Shown: positions 43,981-54,013, counted from the first letter of the stretch. The stretch: DNA of 64,000 nucleotides from an uncultured Pelagibacteraceae bacterium (GCA_902579285.1 CACHGA010000001.1:1-64000), one strand, 5' to 3'. Notes: generated from the sequence alone by a model not told the origin. Made by a program: numbers and translations.

Positions 43981-44386
43981 CTTTATCCTTGTCCAAAATC
44001 TCTCCCTCAATATAATCTTTTTTCTCATCAATTGGTTTTCTTTTTTTCTTAATAAATAAATTAATTATTTTTCTCCTTGTAAAAGGAACAAGCAAAAGAA
44101 ATCCAAAGAAATCAGTCATGAAACCTGGAATTATCAGTAACAACGCTGCAAAAGCTATCGAAGCACCAGATATCATCTCGTACATAGGTATTTTATTTTT
44201 GTATAAGTTATTAATGCCCGATTTCAAAGTGTTGAGCCCTTCTAGTCTTGCAAAAAATATCCCTATAAACGCTGTAAGAAATATAAGAGCAATTGTATTT
44301 AAAGCACCGATATTTTGGCCTATTTTTATCATTAAAAATATTTCTATGGCTGGAACTGCGATTATTAGTAATAGCACTGTGTTCAT
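43970..44386 (-). CDS. fxsA: FxsA family membrane protein
   Basis: The 138-residue protein has three membrane helices. 'PAIEIFLMIKIGQNIGALNTIALIFLTAFIG' starts near residue 12, and 'GMFAAALLLIIPGFMTDFFG'-type residues follow ('IAFAALLLIIPGFMTDFFGFLLLVP' in part). This is the FxsA signature. In E. coli FxsA affects F-plasmid exclusion of phage T7; the housekeeping role is unknown. The stop overlaps the secB start by 11 nt, and it is divergent from the Tim44-like gene. Confidence 0.9.
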   Translation of the reverse strand: MNTVLLLIIAVPAIEIFLMIKIGQNIGALNTIALIFLTAFIGIFFARLEGLNTLKSGINNLYKNKIPMYEMISGASIAFAALLLIIPGFMTDFFGFLLLVPFTRRKIINLFIKKKRKPIDEKKDYIEGEILDKDKDDI

Positions 44387-44430
44387 TTGACGGTTTCCAA
44401 ATTATATTATTAATGTATATTTATCAAACA

Positions 44431-45036
44431 ATGAGTAATAGTTTTGGATATTTAGACATTATACTTCTGGCTATGATTGCTGGTTTCATAATTTTGAGAC
44501 TAAGAAACATTCTGGGCAGAAAAACCGGACATCAAGAAAAAGCTTTTTCTGATTTTGCCGACAAAAAATTTGAACAATTTAAAAAAGCGTCTACTGCGAG
44601 AGACACAAAACCAAAAAATGAATTTGATGCAAAAGACAAGAAGCAATTTTTAAAAGGTGCAGAAATAGCTTACGAAACAATTTTGACATCTTTTTCGAAA
44701 GGTGACAAAGAAAATCTAAAAACTCTCTTAACAGAAAAAATGCAAAATAATTTTTCATCAGCTATTGAAGATAGAAACGCAAAAAAAATTAAGTCTGAAT
44801 TAACTTTTGTAGGTATAAAATCTTCTGCTATTGAAAATTTTGAAAAAACAGCAGAGGCTTTATACTTTACTGTGAAATTTGTTAGCGAAATAATTTCAGT
44901 TAAAAAAGACAAAGATAATAAAGTGGTCGAGGGAGACCCAAACAAAATTAGAACAGTAATAGATCACTGGAAGTTTACAAAAAAAATATCAAGCCCAAGC
45001 CCAAATTGGTATCTTGCCGAAATTAAAAATTCTTGA
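44431..45036 (+). CDS. Tim44/TimA-like domain protein
   Basis: The 201-residue protein has one N-terminal membrane helix (residues 8-24, 'DIILLAMIAGFIILRLR') and then a Tim44-like domain ('FLKGAEIAYETILTSFSKGDKENLKTLL' starting near residue 72). Alphaproteobacterial Tim44 homologues sit on the inner membrane and are thought to aid membrane protein handling. I chose the ATG at 44431 because upstream ATGs would extend the ORF through the divergent fxsA coding region. The stop overlaps the Smr gene TTG start. Confidence 0.93.
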   Translation: MSNSFGYLDIILLAMIAGFIILRLRNILGRKTGHQEKAFSDFADKKFEQFKKASTARDTKPKNEFDAKDKKQFLKGAEIAYETILTSFSKGDKENLKTLLTEKMQNNFSSAIEDRNAKKIKSELTFVGIKSSAIENFEKTAEALYFTVKFVSEIISVKKDKDNKVVEGDPNKIRTVIDHWKFTKKISSPSPNWYLAEIKNS

Positions 45037-45455
45037 TTAAAAATTTAGAAGAAAAAGATTCAGACCTTAAAGATTGGGAGAAATTTTTAGAAGAACCTGG
45101 AAATATTCAGAACAAAGACAATGATGGAACAATTGATTTAAAATATAATAAAAAATTTAAATTTGATTTCCATGGTTATACGATAGAAAAAGCGAACTTA
45201 ACAATAGAAAAAATAATATCAAAATGTTACGAAAATGGTATTAATGAAATTTTAGTAATAACAGGAAAAGGAATTCACTCTAAAGATAACGACGTGTACA
45301 GCTCTTCAGAATACAATAAGCTTAAAAGCACAATACCATTATTCATAAAAAATGAACCAAGTTTATCGTCAAAAATTAAAAATATTAAATCTGCGCCAAG
45401 GGACAAAGGAGGAGAAGGTGCATTGATAATTAAATTTAAGAAATCTATAAAATAA
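45033..45455 (+). CDS. Smr/MutS2-type nuclease domain protein
   Basis: The 140-residue protein is an Smr-domain protein: '[19 protein letters not shown]' (D/L-x-H-G motif near residue 48), '[12 protein letters not shown]' and '[17 protein letters not shown]'. Smr domains nick branched DNA or cleave RNA. The start is a TTG within the TGA-overlap of the Tim44-like gene (TTGA); no ATG is available nearby. The 3' end overlaps hslU by 11 nt. Alphaproteobacteria often have mltA between Tim44 and Smr; it is absent here. Confidence 0.92.
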   Translation: MIKNLEEKDSDLKDWEKFLEEPGNIQNKDNDGTIDLKYNKKFKFDFHGYTIEKANLTIEKIISKCYENGINEILVITGKGIHSKDNDVYSSSEYNKLKSTIPLFIKNEPSLSSKIKNIKSAPRDKGGEGALIIKFKKSIK

Positions 45456-46815
45456 ATTTTGATAAATCAGTATCTTTAACTAGGTCGCCCAAATTTTTCT
45501 TAACATAATCCTTATTTATCGTAATCTTTTGTCCTGATTTATCTGAGGCTGTAAAACTAATTTCATCTAAAACTTTTTCTATAATCGTATGCAATCTTCT
45601 TGCGCCAATGTTTTCCACAGTAGAATTTATTTCAGTTGATAATTTAGCAAGCATATCAATTCCATCATCTGAAAACTCTAAGTCAACATTCTCGGTTTTC
45701 AGTAATGCTTTGTACTGTTTAATCAAACTATTATCTGGTTCCTTTAAAATTCTTTTAAAATCTTCCTCTGTAAGAGCACGTAGCTCAACTCTTATTGGAA
45801 GACGACCTTGTAATTCAGGTAATAAGTCCGATGGCTTCGCAAGTTGAAATGCTCCGGATGCTATAAATAAAACGTGATCTGTTTTTACAGGTCCATATTT
45901 TGTATTTACAGTTGTTCCCTCTATAAGAGGAAGAAGGTCCCTTTGGACTCCTTCTCTAGACACATCGCCACCAGCTCTATCTGTTCTTGCTGAAACTTTG
46001 TCTATTTCGTCCAAGAAAACTATGCCATTATTTTCTGTAGACTCCATGGCTTCTTTTATTATTTTGTCCTGCTCAATCATTTTATCTGACTCTTGAGCTA
46101 TTAGAATTTCATGGGATTCTTTAACGCTCATTTTCTTCTTCTTTCCCTTTTGGCCAATAGATTTACCTAGCATTTCTCCTAAGTTTACCATTCCAATATT
46201 TGCTCCAGGCATTCCTGGTATTTCAAAGCTTGGCATTCCAGATTTGGTTTCATTAACCTCTATTTCAATTTCATTTTTATCTAAATCACCTGAACGAAGT
46301 CTTTTTCTAAAACTTTCTCTCGTAGCTAAACTTGCTTTTTTGCCAACAAGCGCATCTAAAACTTTTTCTTCGGCAGCCTGCTGAGCCTTTGCATGAACTT
46401 CTTTCCTCTTTTTCTCCTTTTCCATTGCAATCGCAATTTCAATTAAATCTCTTATAATCTGTTCAACATCTCTACCCACATATCCTACTTCAGTAAATCT
46501 TGTTGCTTCAACTTTAATAAATGGTGCTTGAGCTAACCTAGAGAGTCTCCTAGAAATTTCTGTTTTTCCAACACCTGTTGGGCCAATCATTAAAATATTT
46601 TTTGGTAACACTTCTTCTTTCATATCGTCTGTTAGCGCTTGTCTTCTCCATCTGTTTCTTAATGCTACAGCAACAGCCCTTTTGGCTTCGGTTTGTCCAA
46701 TTACATATCTGTCTAATTCAGAAACTATTTCTCTAGGCGAAAGTGCGCTTGTTTTTGATGATTTTTTACTATCACTATCTTTGACAACTTTCAGATTTGG
46801 AGCTTTTTGTATCAT
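45445..46815 (-). CDS. hslU: ATP-dependent protease ATPase subunit HslU
   Basis: The 456-residue AAA+ unfoldase partners HslV. '[34 protein letters not shown]'-type N-domain begins at residue 25. Walker A is 'GPTGVGKT' (78-85) and Walker B is '[10 protein letters not shown]'. The C-terminus ends 'DLSKFIL', the tail that docks into HslV. About 20 extra residues precede the usual start. hslV lies 2 nt upstream on the same strand. Confidence 0.97.
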   Translation of the reverse strand: MIQKAPNLKVVKDSDSKKSSKTSALSPREIVSELDRYVIGQTEAKRAVAVALRNRWRRQALTDDMKEEVLPKNILMIGPTGVGKTEISRRLSRLAQAPFIKVEATRFTEVGYVGRDVEQIIRDLIEIAIAMEKEKKRKEVHAKAQQAAEEKVLDALVGKKASLATRESFRKRLRSGDLDKNEIEIEVNETKSGMPSFEIPGMPGANIGMVNLGEMLGKSIGQKGKKKKMSVKESHEILIAQESDKMIEQDKIIKEAMESTENNGIVFLDEIDKVSARTDRAGGDVSREGVQRDLLPLIEGTTVNTKYGPVKTDHVLFIASGAFQLAKPSDLLPELQGRLPIRVELRALTEEDFKRILKEPDNSLIKQYKALLKTENVDLEFSDDGIDMLAKLSTEINSTVENIGARRLHTIIEKVLDEISFTASDKSGQKITINKDYVKKNLGDLVKDTDLSKFIL

Positions 46816-46817
46816 TA

Positions 46818-47357
46818 TTAGACTTTCTCGGTTGTGATATTGTTATTTGTGAATACACAAATCTCTGATGCAACTTTTAATGACTTTTTAGCAATTTCTT
46901 CTGCTGTCATCTTTGTTTCAATTAAAACTTTAGCTGCAGCAAGGGCATAATTGCCACCTGAGCCGATACCAATTAATCCATCTTCTGGTTCTAGAACATC
47001 TCCTGTTCCAGAAATTATAAAGCTTTTCTCTTTATCAGCCACAGCCATTAGCGCCTCAAGTCTTCTCAAATATTTATCTGTTCTCCAGTCTTTAGCAAGT
47101 TCAACAGCTGCCCGAGTTAAATTTCCTGCATGTTTTTCTAATTTTGCTTCCAATCTCTCAAAAAGGGTTAAAGCATCTGCCGTTGATCCCGCAAATCCAG
47201 CAATCACATTTCTTTTCTCAATCTTTCTTACTTTTTTTGCTTTACTTTTTAGGACTGTGTTTCCCAAACTAACCTGGCCATCACCAGCAACAATGGTTTG
47301 TCCATCTTTTCTTATTAAAACAATGGTAGTTCCATGCCAATTTTTGTTTGTATCCAT
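46818..47357 (-). CDS. hslV: ATP-dependent protease proteolytic subunit HslV
   Basis: The 179-residue threonine peptidase begins MDTNKNWHG before the mature '[23 protein letters not shown]', so the catalytic Thr is residue 10 after removal of a short propeptide, as in other Alphaproteobacteria. '[21 protein letters not shown]' and '[13 protein letters not shown]' are conserved. It forms the HslUV (ClpQY) protease. First gene of the hslVU pair, divergent from hisB. Confidence 0.97.
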   Translation of the reverse strand: MDTNKNWHGTTIVLIRKDGQTIVAGDGQVSLGNTVLKSKAKKVRKIEKRNVIAGFAGSTADALTLFERLEAKLEKHAGNLTRAAVELAKDWRTDKYLRRLEALMAVADKEKSFIISGTGDVLEPEDGLIGIGSGGNYALAAAKVLIETKMTAEEIAKKSLKVASEICVFTNNNITTEKV

Positions 47358-47459
47358 GACTCCTATGTGGAGATTTAATTTGAATCTTCAAGAGCTGAAA
47401 CAGGATTTATTGCCAAAATCATAATTTAGCTATATATCTTAGTTTTAATCTTGGTAGAT

Positions 47460-48050
47460 ATGAGCAGAAAAGCTAAAATTTTAAGAAAAACCAAAGAAAC
47501 AAACATCGCAGCCGAAGTTAATTTAGACGGCAAAGGCAAATACCAAATAAAAACAAAAATAGGCTTTCTAGATCATATGCTAGAGCAGCTATCAAAACAT
47601 TCCCTCATAGATATCAAATTAACCGCAAAAGGCGACACTCATATAGATTTACATCACACTACTGAGGACTCAGGCATCGTACTTGGTGAAGCAATAAAGA
47701 AAGCTGCAGGAAACCGGAAAGGCATAAGAAGATACGCAAGCGCAGTCATCCCAATGGATGAAACTTTGACTAGGGTTTCGGTTGATATTTCAAATAGACC
47801 TTACCTAATATGGAAAGTTGACCTTAAGGTAGAGAAATTAGGTGAAATGGACACTGAACTATTTAAAGAATGGTTCCAAGCCTTTTCACAGTCAGCAGGT
47901 ATAACATTACATGTTGAAAATATTTATGGCGAAAACAGTCATCACAAAATTGAATCTTGTTTTAAAGCACTGGCGCGATCTTTAAGAGAAGCTTTAGAAT
48001 TGGACAAACGGGTCAAAAATATTCTTCCTTCGACAAAAGGAAAACTTTAA
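47460..48050 (+). CDS. hisB: Imidazoleglycerol-phosphate dehydratase
   Basis: The 196-residue monofunctional enzyme has two repeated metal-binding motifs: '[13 protein letters not shown]' with '[10 protein letters not shown]' in the first half and '[15 protein letters not shown]' after 'NSHHKIE' in the second. I use the ATG at 47460; a TTG at 47451 would add three residues. It opens the cluster hisB-hisA-(small ORF)-hisF-hisE-hinT. hisH, expected between hisB and hisA, is missing. Confidence 0.96.
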   Translation: MSRKAKILRKTKETNIAAEVNLDGKGKYQIKTKIGFLDHMLEQLSKHSLIDIKLTAKGDTHIDLHHTTEDSGIVLGEAIKKAAGNRKGIRRYASAVIPMDETLTRVSVDISNRPYLIWKVDLKVEKLGEMDTELFKEWFQAFSQSAGITLHVENIYGENSHHKIESCFKALARSLREALELDKRVKNILPSTKGKL

Positions 48051-48058
48051 ATAAAAAG

Positions 48059-48781
48059 ATGAAAATATTTCCTGCTATAGACATTAGAGGGGGAAAGTGT
48101 GTTCGGCTCCAAAAAGGTGATTTTGAAAAATCTACTGAATATAAAAAATCTCCTGCAGATCAAGCAAAAGAGTTCTTAGACCTAGGCTTTAAAGACTTAC
48201 ACATTGTTGATTTAGATGGCGCTTTAAAAGGCAGCACAGTAAACTTAGATATAATTCGAGAAATAATAATTAATTATAATTTAAAAATTGAAGTAGGTGG
48301 CGGCATCAGATCTCTTAATAGCATCAAGCAATATATTGATGTGGGTGTAGATAAAGTTATTTTAGGGAGTGGTGCAATTAAAAATAAAGAATTCTTAAAA
48401 GATGCATGCATGAACTTTAAAAATAAAATTGCCTTAGGGTTAGATGCCAAGAATGGCTACTTATCTATTTCAGGCTGGAAAGAAAATTTGAATATAAAAA
48501 CTATAGATTATCTTAAAGAGGTAAATAGTTTTGGTGTTAGTAGAATTATCTATACAGACATTAATAGGGATGGGATGAAAATGAGCCCTAACTTACAGGA
48601 GACAATAAAAATTGCGGAAATTTCAAATTGCCCTGTTGTAATTTCAGGTGGAGTTTCTTCAATTAATGACATTACAAAATGTAAAGAGTTAAATAATAAA
48701 AAAATTGAGGGTATAATAGTAGGTAAAGCTATTTTTGATGGTGATATTAAACTTGAAGAGTTAGTCAAAGAAATCGATTAA
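48059..48781 (+). CDS. hisA: Phosphoribosylformimino-AICAR ribotide isomerase
   Basis: The 240-residue TIM-barrel enzyme has catalytic D8 in 'FPAIDIRGGKCVRL', 'VDLDGALKG', 'EVGGGIRSL' and the second catalytic aspartate in 'YTDINRDGM'. 'ISGGVSS' is the C-terminal phosphate loop. It opens the ribose ring of ProFAR for HisF. The spacer after hisB is only 8 nt, so nothing else fits between the two. Confidence 0.96.
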   Translation: MKIFPAIDIRGGKCVRLQKGDFEKSTEYKKSPADQAKEFLDLGFKDLHIVDLDGALKGSTVNLDIIREIIINYNLKIEVGGGIRSLNSIKQYIDVGVDKVILGSGAIKNKEFLKDACMNFKNKIALGLDAKNGYLSISGWKENLNIKTIDYLKEVNSFGVSRIIYTDINRDGMKMSPNLQETIKIAEISNCPVVISGGVSSINDITKCKELNNKKIEGIIVGKAIFDGDIKLEELVKEID

Positions 48782-48784
48782 GTT

Positions 48785-48919
48785 ATGGTTGCAAAACTAT
48801 CTACTATAAGAAGAAAAATTAAAAATGGAGACAAACTAGGATTTTCCGAAAGAGCTAGAGCTGTGAATAAGGGATTATTGCCCAGTAAAACAAAAAAAAA
48901 GAAAAATGTTAAAAAATAG
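48785..48919 (+). CDS. Small strongly basic protein between hisA and hisF
   Basis: This 44-codon frame ([17 protein letters not shown] at the start, KKKKNVKK at the end) begins 3 nt after the hisA stop and overlaps hisF by 14 nt. That spacing is typical of a translated operon member. About 40% of residues are Lys or Arg. I do not recognise it. It could be a small RNA-binding protein or simply a coupling frame carrying ribosomes to hisF. Confidence 0.55.
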   Translation: MVAKLSTIRRKIKNGDKLGFSERARAVNKGLLPSKTKKKKNVKK

Positions 48920-49664
48920 AATTATACCTTGTTTAGATGTTAAAAATGGAAGAGTTGTTAAAGGAATTAATTTTGTTGAATTAAAAGATGCTGGTGACCC
49001 AGTTGAACAAGCCAAGATTTATAGTGATGGTGGTGCAGATGAGATTTGTTTTTTAGATATAACAGCATCAAACGAGAATAGAGATACTATTTTAGATGTG
49101 GTTAAAAAAACATCACAAGAGTGTTTTGTGCCTTTGACGGTCGGAGGAGGAGTAAGAAATATTGAAGATATTTCTAATTTACTTAAATCAGGTGCAGATA
49201 AAGTATCTATTAATACAGCTGCAGTGACAAATAAAAAAATTATTACAGAATCAGCAGAAAGTTTTGGGTCACAGTGCATAGTTATCGCAATAGATGCCAA
49301 AAAAAAAAGCGAAAAAAGGTGGGAGGTATTCACTCATGGAGGCAGAAACTCTACTGGTCTTGACGTTCTCAATTACGCAAAAGAAGTTGAAGAATTAGGA
49401 GCAGGAGAAATTTTATTAACTTCAATGGATAGAGACGGAACAAAAAAAGGTTATGATTTGGAGCTAACCGAGTTAGTTTCTAATTCTGTTAATATTCCAG
49501 TTATTGCATCTGGTGGCGTTGGAAAACTCGATCACTTATATGATGGTCTGAAAAAAGGTAAAGCGAGCGCTGTATTGGCTGCATCTATATTTCATTTTGG
49601 TGAATTTTCTATAAATGACGCAAAAAAATATTTAGAATCAAAGGGAATTCCTGTAAGAATTTAA
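48906..49664 (+). CDS. hisF: Imidazole glycerol phosphate synthase cyclase subunit
   Basis: The 252-residue TIM barrel has catalytic D11 in '[14 protein letters not shown]' and D130-region 'IAIDAKK', with '[14 protein letters not shown]' and '[11 protein letters not shown]' near the C-terminal face. It needs ammonia from the glutaminase HisH, whose gene is not in this cluster. The start overlaps the preceding small basic ORF by 14 nt; hisE follows after 5 nt. Confidence 0.96.
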   Translation: MLKNRIIPCLDVKNGRVVKGINFVELKDAGDPVEQAKIYSDGGADEICFLDITASNENRDTILDVVKKTSQECFVPLTVGGGVRNIEDISNLLKSGADKVSINTAAVTNKKIITESAESFGSQCIVIAIDAKKKSEKRWEVFTHGGRNSTGLDVLNYAKEVEELGAGEILLTSMDRDGTKKGYDLELTELVSNSVNIPVIASGGVGKLDHLYDGLKKGKASAVLAASIFHFGEFSINDAKKYLESKGIPVRI

Positions 49665-49669
49665 TAATA

Positions 49670-49945
49670 ATGTTTAAAACTTTAGAAGAATTAATAAAAA
49701 CTATTCGTCAAAGGAAAAATTCATCTAACGAAAACTCTTACACAAATAAATTGTTAAGCGATAAAAAATTAAGCGTAGATAAAATTAAAGAGGAAATCTC
49801 AGAGCTTCTTGAATCTATAGAAAAAAATTCAAATAAAGTACACGAAACAGCCGATGTCTTATATCATTTAATGGTTCTTTTGGAGGCAAACAATATTAAA
49901 ATTGAAGATGTTATGGATGAATTAAAAAAAAGACAAAAAAAATAA
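49670..49945 (+). CDS. hisE: Phosphoribosyl-ATP pyrophosphohydrolase
   Basis: The 91-residue all-alpha MazG-like protein contains 'SYTNKLLSD' and the metal-binding helix pair 'KIKEEISELLES' and 'ETADVLYHLMVLLEANNI'. It hydrolyses PR-ATP to PR-AMP in the second step of histidine synthesis. Monofunctional, as usual in Alphaproteobacteria; hisI is elsewhere. It ends 1 nt before the HIT gene. Confidence 0.95.
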   Translation: MFKTLEELIKTIRQRKNSSNENSYTNKLLSDKKLSVDKIKEEISELLESIEKNSNKVHETADVLYHLMVLLEANNIKIEDVMDELKKRQKK

Positions 49946-49946
49946 T

Positions 49947-50312
49947 ATGAAATACGATAACGATAATATATTTGCTAAAATTTTAAAAGGTGAAATACCT
50001 TGTAAAAAAATTTTTGAAAATGAATTTGTGCTTTCTTTTTATGATATAAATCCTCAAAAAAAAATTCACGCTTTAATTATTCCTAAAGGTTCATACATTG
50101 ATTTGGACGACTTTATTAAAAATGCCAAAGAAAAAGAAATTTTAGAATTTTTTAAGGCAATATCACATGTTGCTAAATTATTGAAAATATCAAATATTGA
50201 AGGCGGGTACAGAACTTTATCTAATATAGCTAAAAATGGCGGGCAAGAAGTTCCTCACCTTCATTTCCATTTATTTGGAGGAGAAAACGTTGGTAAAATG
50301 GTATCTAATTAG
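49947..50312 (+). CDS. hinT: HIT family nucleotide-binding protein (HinT-like)
   Basis: The 121-residue protein has the histidine triad in 'VPHLHFHLFGG' (near residues 104-114) and the N-terminal 'NIFAKILKGEIPCKKIFE'. HinT proteins hydrolyse adenosine phosphoramidates and aminoacyl-AMP. It follows hisE by 1 nt; this his-hinT link is common in Alphaproteobacteria. The end overlaps the convergent lolA by 8 nt. Confidence 0.95.
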   Translation: MKYDNDNIFAKILKGEIPCKKIFENEFVLSFYDINPQKKIHALIIPKGSYIDLDDFIKNAKEKEILEFFKAISHVAKLLKISNIEGGYRTLSNIAKNGGQEVPHLHFHLFGGENVGKMVSN

Positions 50313-50871
50313 GATTTGGGATCTGAAATAACTTTTTATCAATTTCTTGATTTTTAAAAATATTTTTCAATATAAAAGTTGTTTTACTTCCATCTAAATT
50401 TACAATTTCCCATCTTTCTAAATCAAAGCTAATCAAATCAAAAAAAAATACTATTTCACCCTTATTTTTATTTGAATATATAATTTTAAAATGATTATTA
50501 TTTTGAGTTATTGACGCAGATAAAATTAAATTTTCAAATTTTTTTTTATCTAAAATATCCAAAAAATAAGATGTTTTTGTTGGATAAAAATAGCTCTTAT
50601 TATACCTTGCTTGATGAACAATTAAGGTATTTTTATTTATTATTAATTGTTTTTGATTTTTATCCTCGTAAATGCATTTTAAAAAATGAGGTCTTTTCAA
50701 AAAACATTTACCAGATTCTTGTTTGTCATGAGAAATTTGGTTAAAATCAAATTTTAAAGTGTTAATACTATTAAAATTTTCTGTTATTTTCTGTTTCTCA
50801 TTAGCACTTAGAGTTTTATTAAATATAAATAGTAAAATAATTGTTAAAATTAATGTAGATTTTCTAATCAA
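50305..50871 (-). CDS. lolA: Outer-membrane lipoprotein carrier protein LolA
   Basis: The 188-residue protein has a signal peptide (residues 1 to about 23, cleavage after 'KTLSA'). The LolA-like half-barrel follows, with 'TLKFDFNQISHDKQESGKCFLKRP' near residues 38-61. It shuttles lipoproteins across the periplasm. The start is TTG 3 nt after the ftsK stop; no ATG would preserve the signal peptide. ftsK-lolA adjacency is a known alphaproteobacterial arrangement. Confidence 0.87.
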   Translation of the reverse strand: MIRKSTLILTIILLFIFNKTLSANEKQKITENFNSINTLKFDFNQISHDKQESGKCFLKRPHFLKCIYEDKNQKQLIINKNTLIVHQARYNKSYFYPTKTSYFLDILDKKKFENLILSASITQNNNHFKIIYSNKNKGEIVFFFDLISFDLERWEIVNLDGSKTTFILKNIFKNQEIDKKLFQIPNPN

Positions 50872-50874
50872 AAA

Positions 50875-52947
50875 CTACAGAACCTCTCTCTTACCGGTAT
50901 GATTGGCTTTACTAACGATCCCATTTTCTTCCATTTGATCAATCATTCTAGCTGCTCTATTGTATCCAATTTGAAGTTTCCTTTGTAAAAAACTAGTAGA
51001 TGCTTTTTTTTCATTTTTTACAATTTGAATTGCTGTTTGGTATAAGTCGTCATCTGAATCATTGATATTTGTCTCGCTAGCCTCATTTCTTTTCTCCAAT
51101 GTAATTTCCTCAATATAATCAGGATCTCCTTGTGCTCTAAGAAAACTTGTGATCTTTTCTATCTCACTTTCAGACATGTATGGACCATGGATCCTAAATA
51201 TTTTGTTTGCGGACGACATGAAGAGCATATCACCTTTCCCTAAAAGTTGTTCTGCACCCTGTTCACCCAAAATAGTTTTGCTGTCTATTTTTGAGCTTAC
51301 CTGAAACGAAATTCTAGTTGGAAAATTTGCTTTTATAGTTCCAGTTATAACGTCCACACTCGGTCTTTGCGTAGCCATTATTATATGAATTCCAGCAGCT
51401 CTTGCCATTGCAGATAATTTTTGGACATAATTTTCAATTTCTTTTCCTGATATGAGCATTAAATCTGACATCTCATCTACAACAACAACTATGTAAGGCA
51501 TTTTAATTTTGTGTTTTTGGTTATAGCCATCAATATTTCTTACACCAACCGAACTCATGAGTTTATATCTATTTTCCATCTCTCGCACAGTCCAGCCAAG
51601 AGCGGCAGTTGCTTTTTTGGAGTCAGTTATAACCGGTGTTAATAAATGTGGTATACCTTCGTAGGATGATAATTCCAACATTTTTGGGTCAATTAAAATA
51701 AATTTACAAATATTTGGATTATGTTTGAATAATAATGACGATATGATTGTATTAATACAGACTGATTTTCCGGATCCAGTTGTTCCCGCAATTAACAAAT
51801 GAGGCATAGCAGTTAAATCAACAATAATTGGAGACCCGGATATACTTTTTCCGAGAGCTATAGGAAGCTTTATATCATTTTTATTAAAATTTTCAGATTG
51901 TAAAATTTCTGAAAGAACTACTCCGTCTCTTTTTTCATTGGGTATTTCTATGCCGACAGTATTTTTTCCAGGCATGATAGCAACTCTAGCTGATAAAGAA
52001 CTTGTATTTCTCGCAATATCTTCTGACAAATTTATAATTTTAGACACCTTAACACCAGCAGCAGGTTCAAACTCATATAAACTAACCACAGGCCCATTGC
52101 TAACTTTTTTAATTTTTCCATTAATTCCAAAATCTAAAAGAATTTTTTCAATAAATTCAGTACTAGGATTTTTTGAATTTAAATTTTTTGAAGGCTGTTT
52201 TTTTTCTAATAACCTCAAAGAAGGTATTTCAAAAATACTTTTTTTATCGTTCACAGTTTCTATTGTATTTTTAAATAAAAAGGACTGTTGTTTTGTTTCG
52301 ATATTATTAGAATCATTTTCTGTATCTGACTCTAAAGAAATAACTTTTTCGTCAGAAGCCACCTTTTTTTTAAAAATTTTAATTAAAATGTATTTTATAT
52401 TTATATTTGAAGCTAAAACAAAAAAAGTTAAAGTCAGAAGTAAAAGGAAAACTTTTGAAAAATTACTCTCGATTACTGGTTCAAATTTACTTAATAATGA
52501 GTAACTTTTCTCCCCAATAAAACCAGAATTTCCGTTATCAATTAGCCAAAAAGAGTTATTGAATGTGATATATACAAACAAGCATCCAAAAATTGTGTAA
52601 ATTATCGTATAAAATAATTTGCTTAAAAAATTATTTATTTTTTTATTAAAAATCAAATTAATTCCCCATGACAAAATACTTAAAGCAATTAAAAAAGATA
52701 TTAGACCAAAAGATTGTAGAAAAAAATCAGCTGATATATTTGAATAAATCTCAAAAAAACCACTGGTCCCATGTTCGTCTATTTTATAAATAAGTGTCTG
52801 GTTTTTTGGGGAATAATTAATTAGAGAATATGAAAAAACCCCAAAAATGCTTATTAATATGAGACCACATACCTCAACCATCCTTTTTTTAAAAAAGTTT
52901 AAAGTATGGCTATAAATGTCTTTATTTATTTTAAGTTTACGAATCAT
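50875..52947 (-). CDS. ftsK: DNA translocase FtsK
   Basis: The 690-residue protein has four to five N-terminal membrane helices (within residues 24-190) and a short acidic linker (about 200-260). The RecA-like motor has Walker A 'GTTGSGKS' (388-395) and 'VVVVDEMSDLM'. The C-terminal gamma winged helix 'KASTSFLQRKLQIGYNRAARMID' reads KOPS DNA. It pumps the terminus DNA through the septum and activates XerCD. The linker is much shorter than in E. coli, as in other streamlined genomes. Confidence 0.97.
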   Translation of the reverse strand: MIRKLKINKDIYSHTLNFFKKRMVEVCGLILISIFGVFSYSLINYSPKNQTLIYKIDEHGTSGFFEIYSNISADFFLQSFGLISFLIALSILSWGINLIFNKKINNFLSKLFYTIIYTIFGCLFVYITFNNSFWLIDNGNSGFIGEKSYSLLSKFEPVIESNFSKVFLLLLTLTFFVLASNINIKYILIKIFKKKVASDEKVISLESDTENDSNNIETKQQSFLFKNTIETVNDKKSIFEIPSLRLLEKKQPSKNLNSKNPSTEFIEKILLDFGINGKIKKVSNGPVVSLYEFEPAAGVKVSKIINLSEDIARNTSSLSARVAIMPGKNTVGIEIPNEKRDGVVLSEILQSENFNKNDIKLPIALGKSISGSPIIVDLTAMPHLLIAGTTGSGKSVCINTIISSLLFKHNPNICKFILIDPKMLELSSYEGIPHLLTPVITDSKKATAALGWTVREMENRYKLMSSVGVRNIDGYNQKHKIKMPYIVVVVDEMSDLMLISGKEIENYVQKLSAMARAAGIHIIMATQRPSVDVITGTIKANFPTRISFQVSSKIDSKTILGEQGAEQLLGKGDMLFMSSANKIFRIHGPYMSESEIEKITSFLRAQGDPDYIEEITLEKRNEASETNINDSDDDLYQTAIQIVKNEKKASTSFLQRKLQIGYNRAARMIDQMEENGIVSKANHTGKREVL

Positions 52948-53008
52948 TTTCTTTACTTTGTATCATTATTAAAAAATTGATAAAGTTTTTAAAAAAGATG
53001 AAAAAATC

Positions 53009-54013
53009 ATGGAAAAAAACCATCCAAAAGTAAATTACGGCAAAACAGGTATTTTGTTAATAAATCTAGGCACACCTGACTCAACAAACTGGCTGGATAT
53101 TCGAAAATATTTAAAAGAATTTTTATCTGATAGAAGAGTGATAGAAGTAAATCCTTTAATTTGGCAGATAATTTTAAATGTATTTATTCTAACTTTTAGG
53201 CCTTCAAAAACAGCAAAAGCATACAAGAAAATTTGGATGCACAAAGAAAATATGTCACCGTTAAGACATTACACAATCATGCAAGCAAAAAAACTCGGAG
53301 ATAAAATTAAAGGTGAAAATACAATTGTAGATTATGCAATGCGTTATGGAAAGCCAAGCATAAAAGATAAAATATACAGTTTGCAAAAAAAAGGATGTGA
53401 AAATTTAATAGTTTTACCACTCTATCCACAATACGCTGCAGCCACAACTGCTACGGTTTGCGACGAGGTTTACAGATGTTTAACTCAGATGAGATGGCAA
53501 CCAAGTTTACAAATTATACCACACTATGAGTCTGAACCTTTGTACATAAAAGCACTAGTTAAAAGTCTTGATAAAAAAATTTCACAATTAAGTTGGAAGC
53601 CAGATACAATCGTAGCATCTTATCATGGTATCCCAAAAAAATATTTTGAAAAAGGTGATCCTTATCATTGTTACTGCCAGAAAACTACTCGCTTGATAAA
53701 AGAAAATTTTAAGAGTGATGTGCCTATTATAACAACTTTTCAATCTAGATTTGGACCACAAGAGTGGTTGACTCCTTATACTGATAAGACTTTTGAAAAA
53801 CTTCCTCAAGAAGGAAAGAAAAATATTTTAGTTATTTGTCCGGGTTTTTCGTCTGACTGCGTAGAAACTTTGGAAGAAATTTCAATACAAGGAAAAGAAA
53901 CTTTTTTAGAAAAAGGAGGTAAAAACTTTGAAGCAGTTTCTTGTTTAAATGACAATGAAGATCATATTAATTTGTTATTACATCTAACTAATAAATTTTT
54001 ATCTAACAAATAA
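53009..54013 (+). CDS. hemH: Ferrochelatase
   Basis: The 334-residue enzyme inserts Fe2+ into protoporphyrin IX. 'GILLINLGTPDS' (residues 14-25), 'MRYGKPSI', the catalytic histidine in 'VASYHGIPKKYFEKGDPYHCYCQKTT' (first part) and 'VICPGFSSDCVETLEEI' are diagnostic. The stop abuts hemJ with a 1-nt overlap (TAATG). Divergent from ftsK across 61 nt. Confidence 0.97.
   Translation: MEKNHPKVNYGKTGILLINLGTPDSTNWLDIRKYLKEFLSDRRVIEVNPLIWQIILNVFILTFRPSKTAKAYKKIWMHKENMSPLRHYTIMQAKKLGDKIKGENTIVDYAMRYGKPSIKDKIYSLQKKGCENLIVLPLYPQYAAATTATVCDEVYRCLTQMRWQPSLQIIPHYESEPLYIKALVKSLDKKISQLSWKPDTIVASYHGIPKKYFEKGDPYHCYCQKTTRLIKENFKSDVPIITTFQSRFGPQEWLTPYTDKTFEKLPQEGKKNILVICPGFSSDCVETLEEISIQGKETFLEKGGKNFEAVSCLNDNEDHINLLLHLTNKFLSNK

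Noticed and set aside
43981-44031. Longer N-terminus for secB
   Set aside because: It overlaps fxsA by 62 nt and is basic and unlike SecB; an AAGGA precedes the ATG at 43980.
44293-44430. Longer N-terminus for the Tim44-like protein
   Set aside because: The extra part is antisense to fxsA coding sequence; the ATG at 44431 gives the normal membrane-anchor start.
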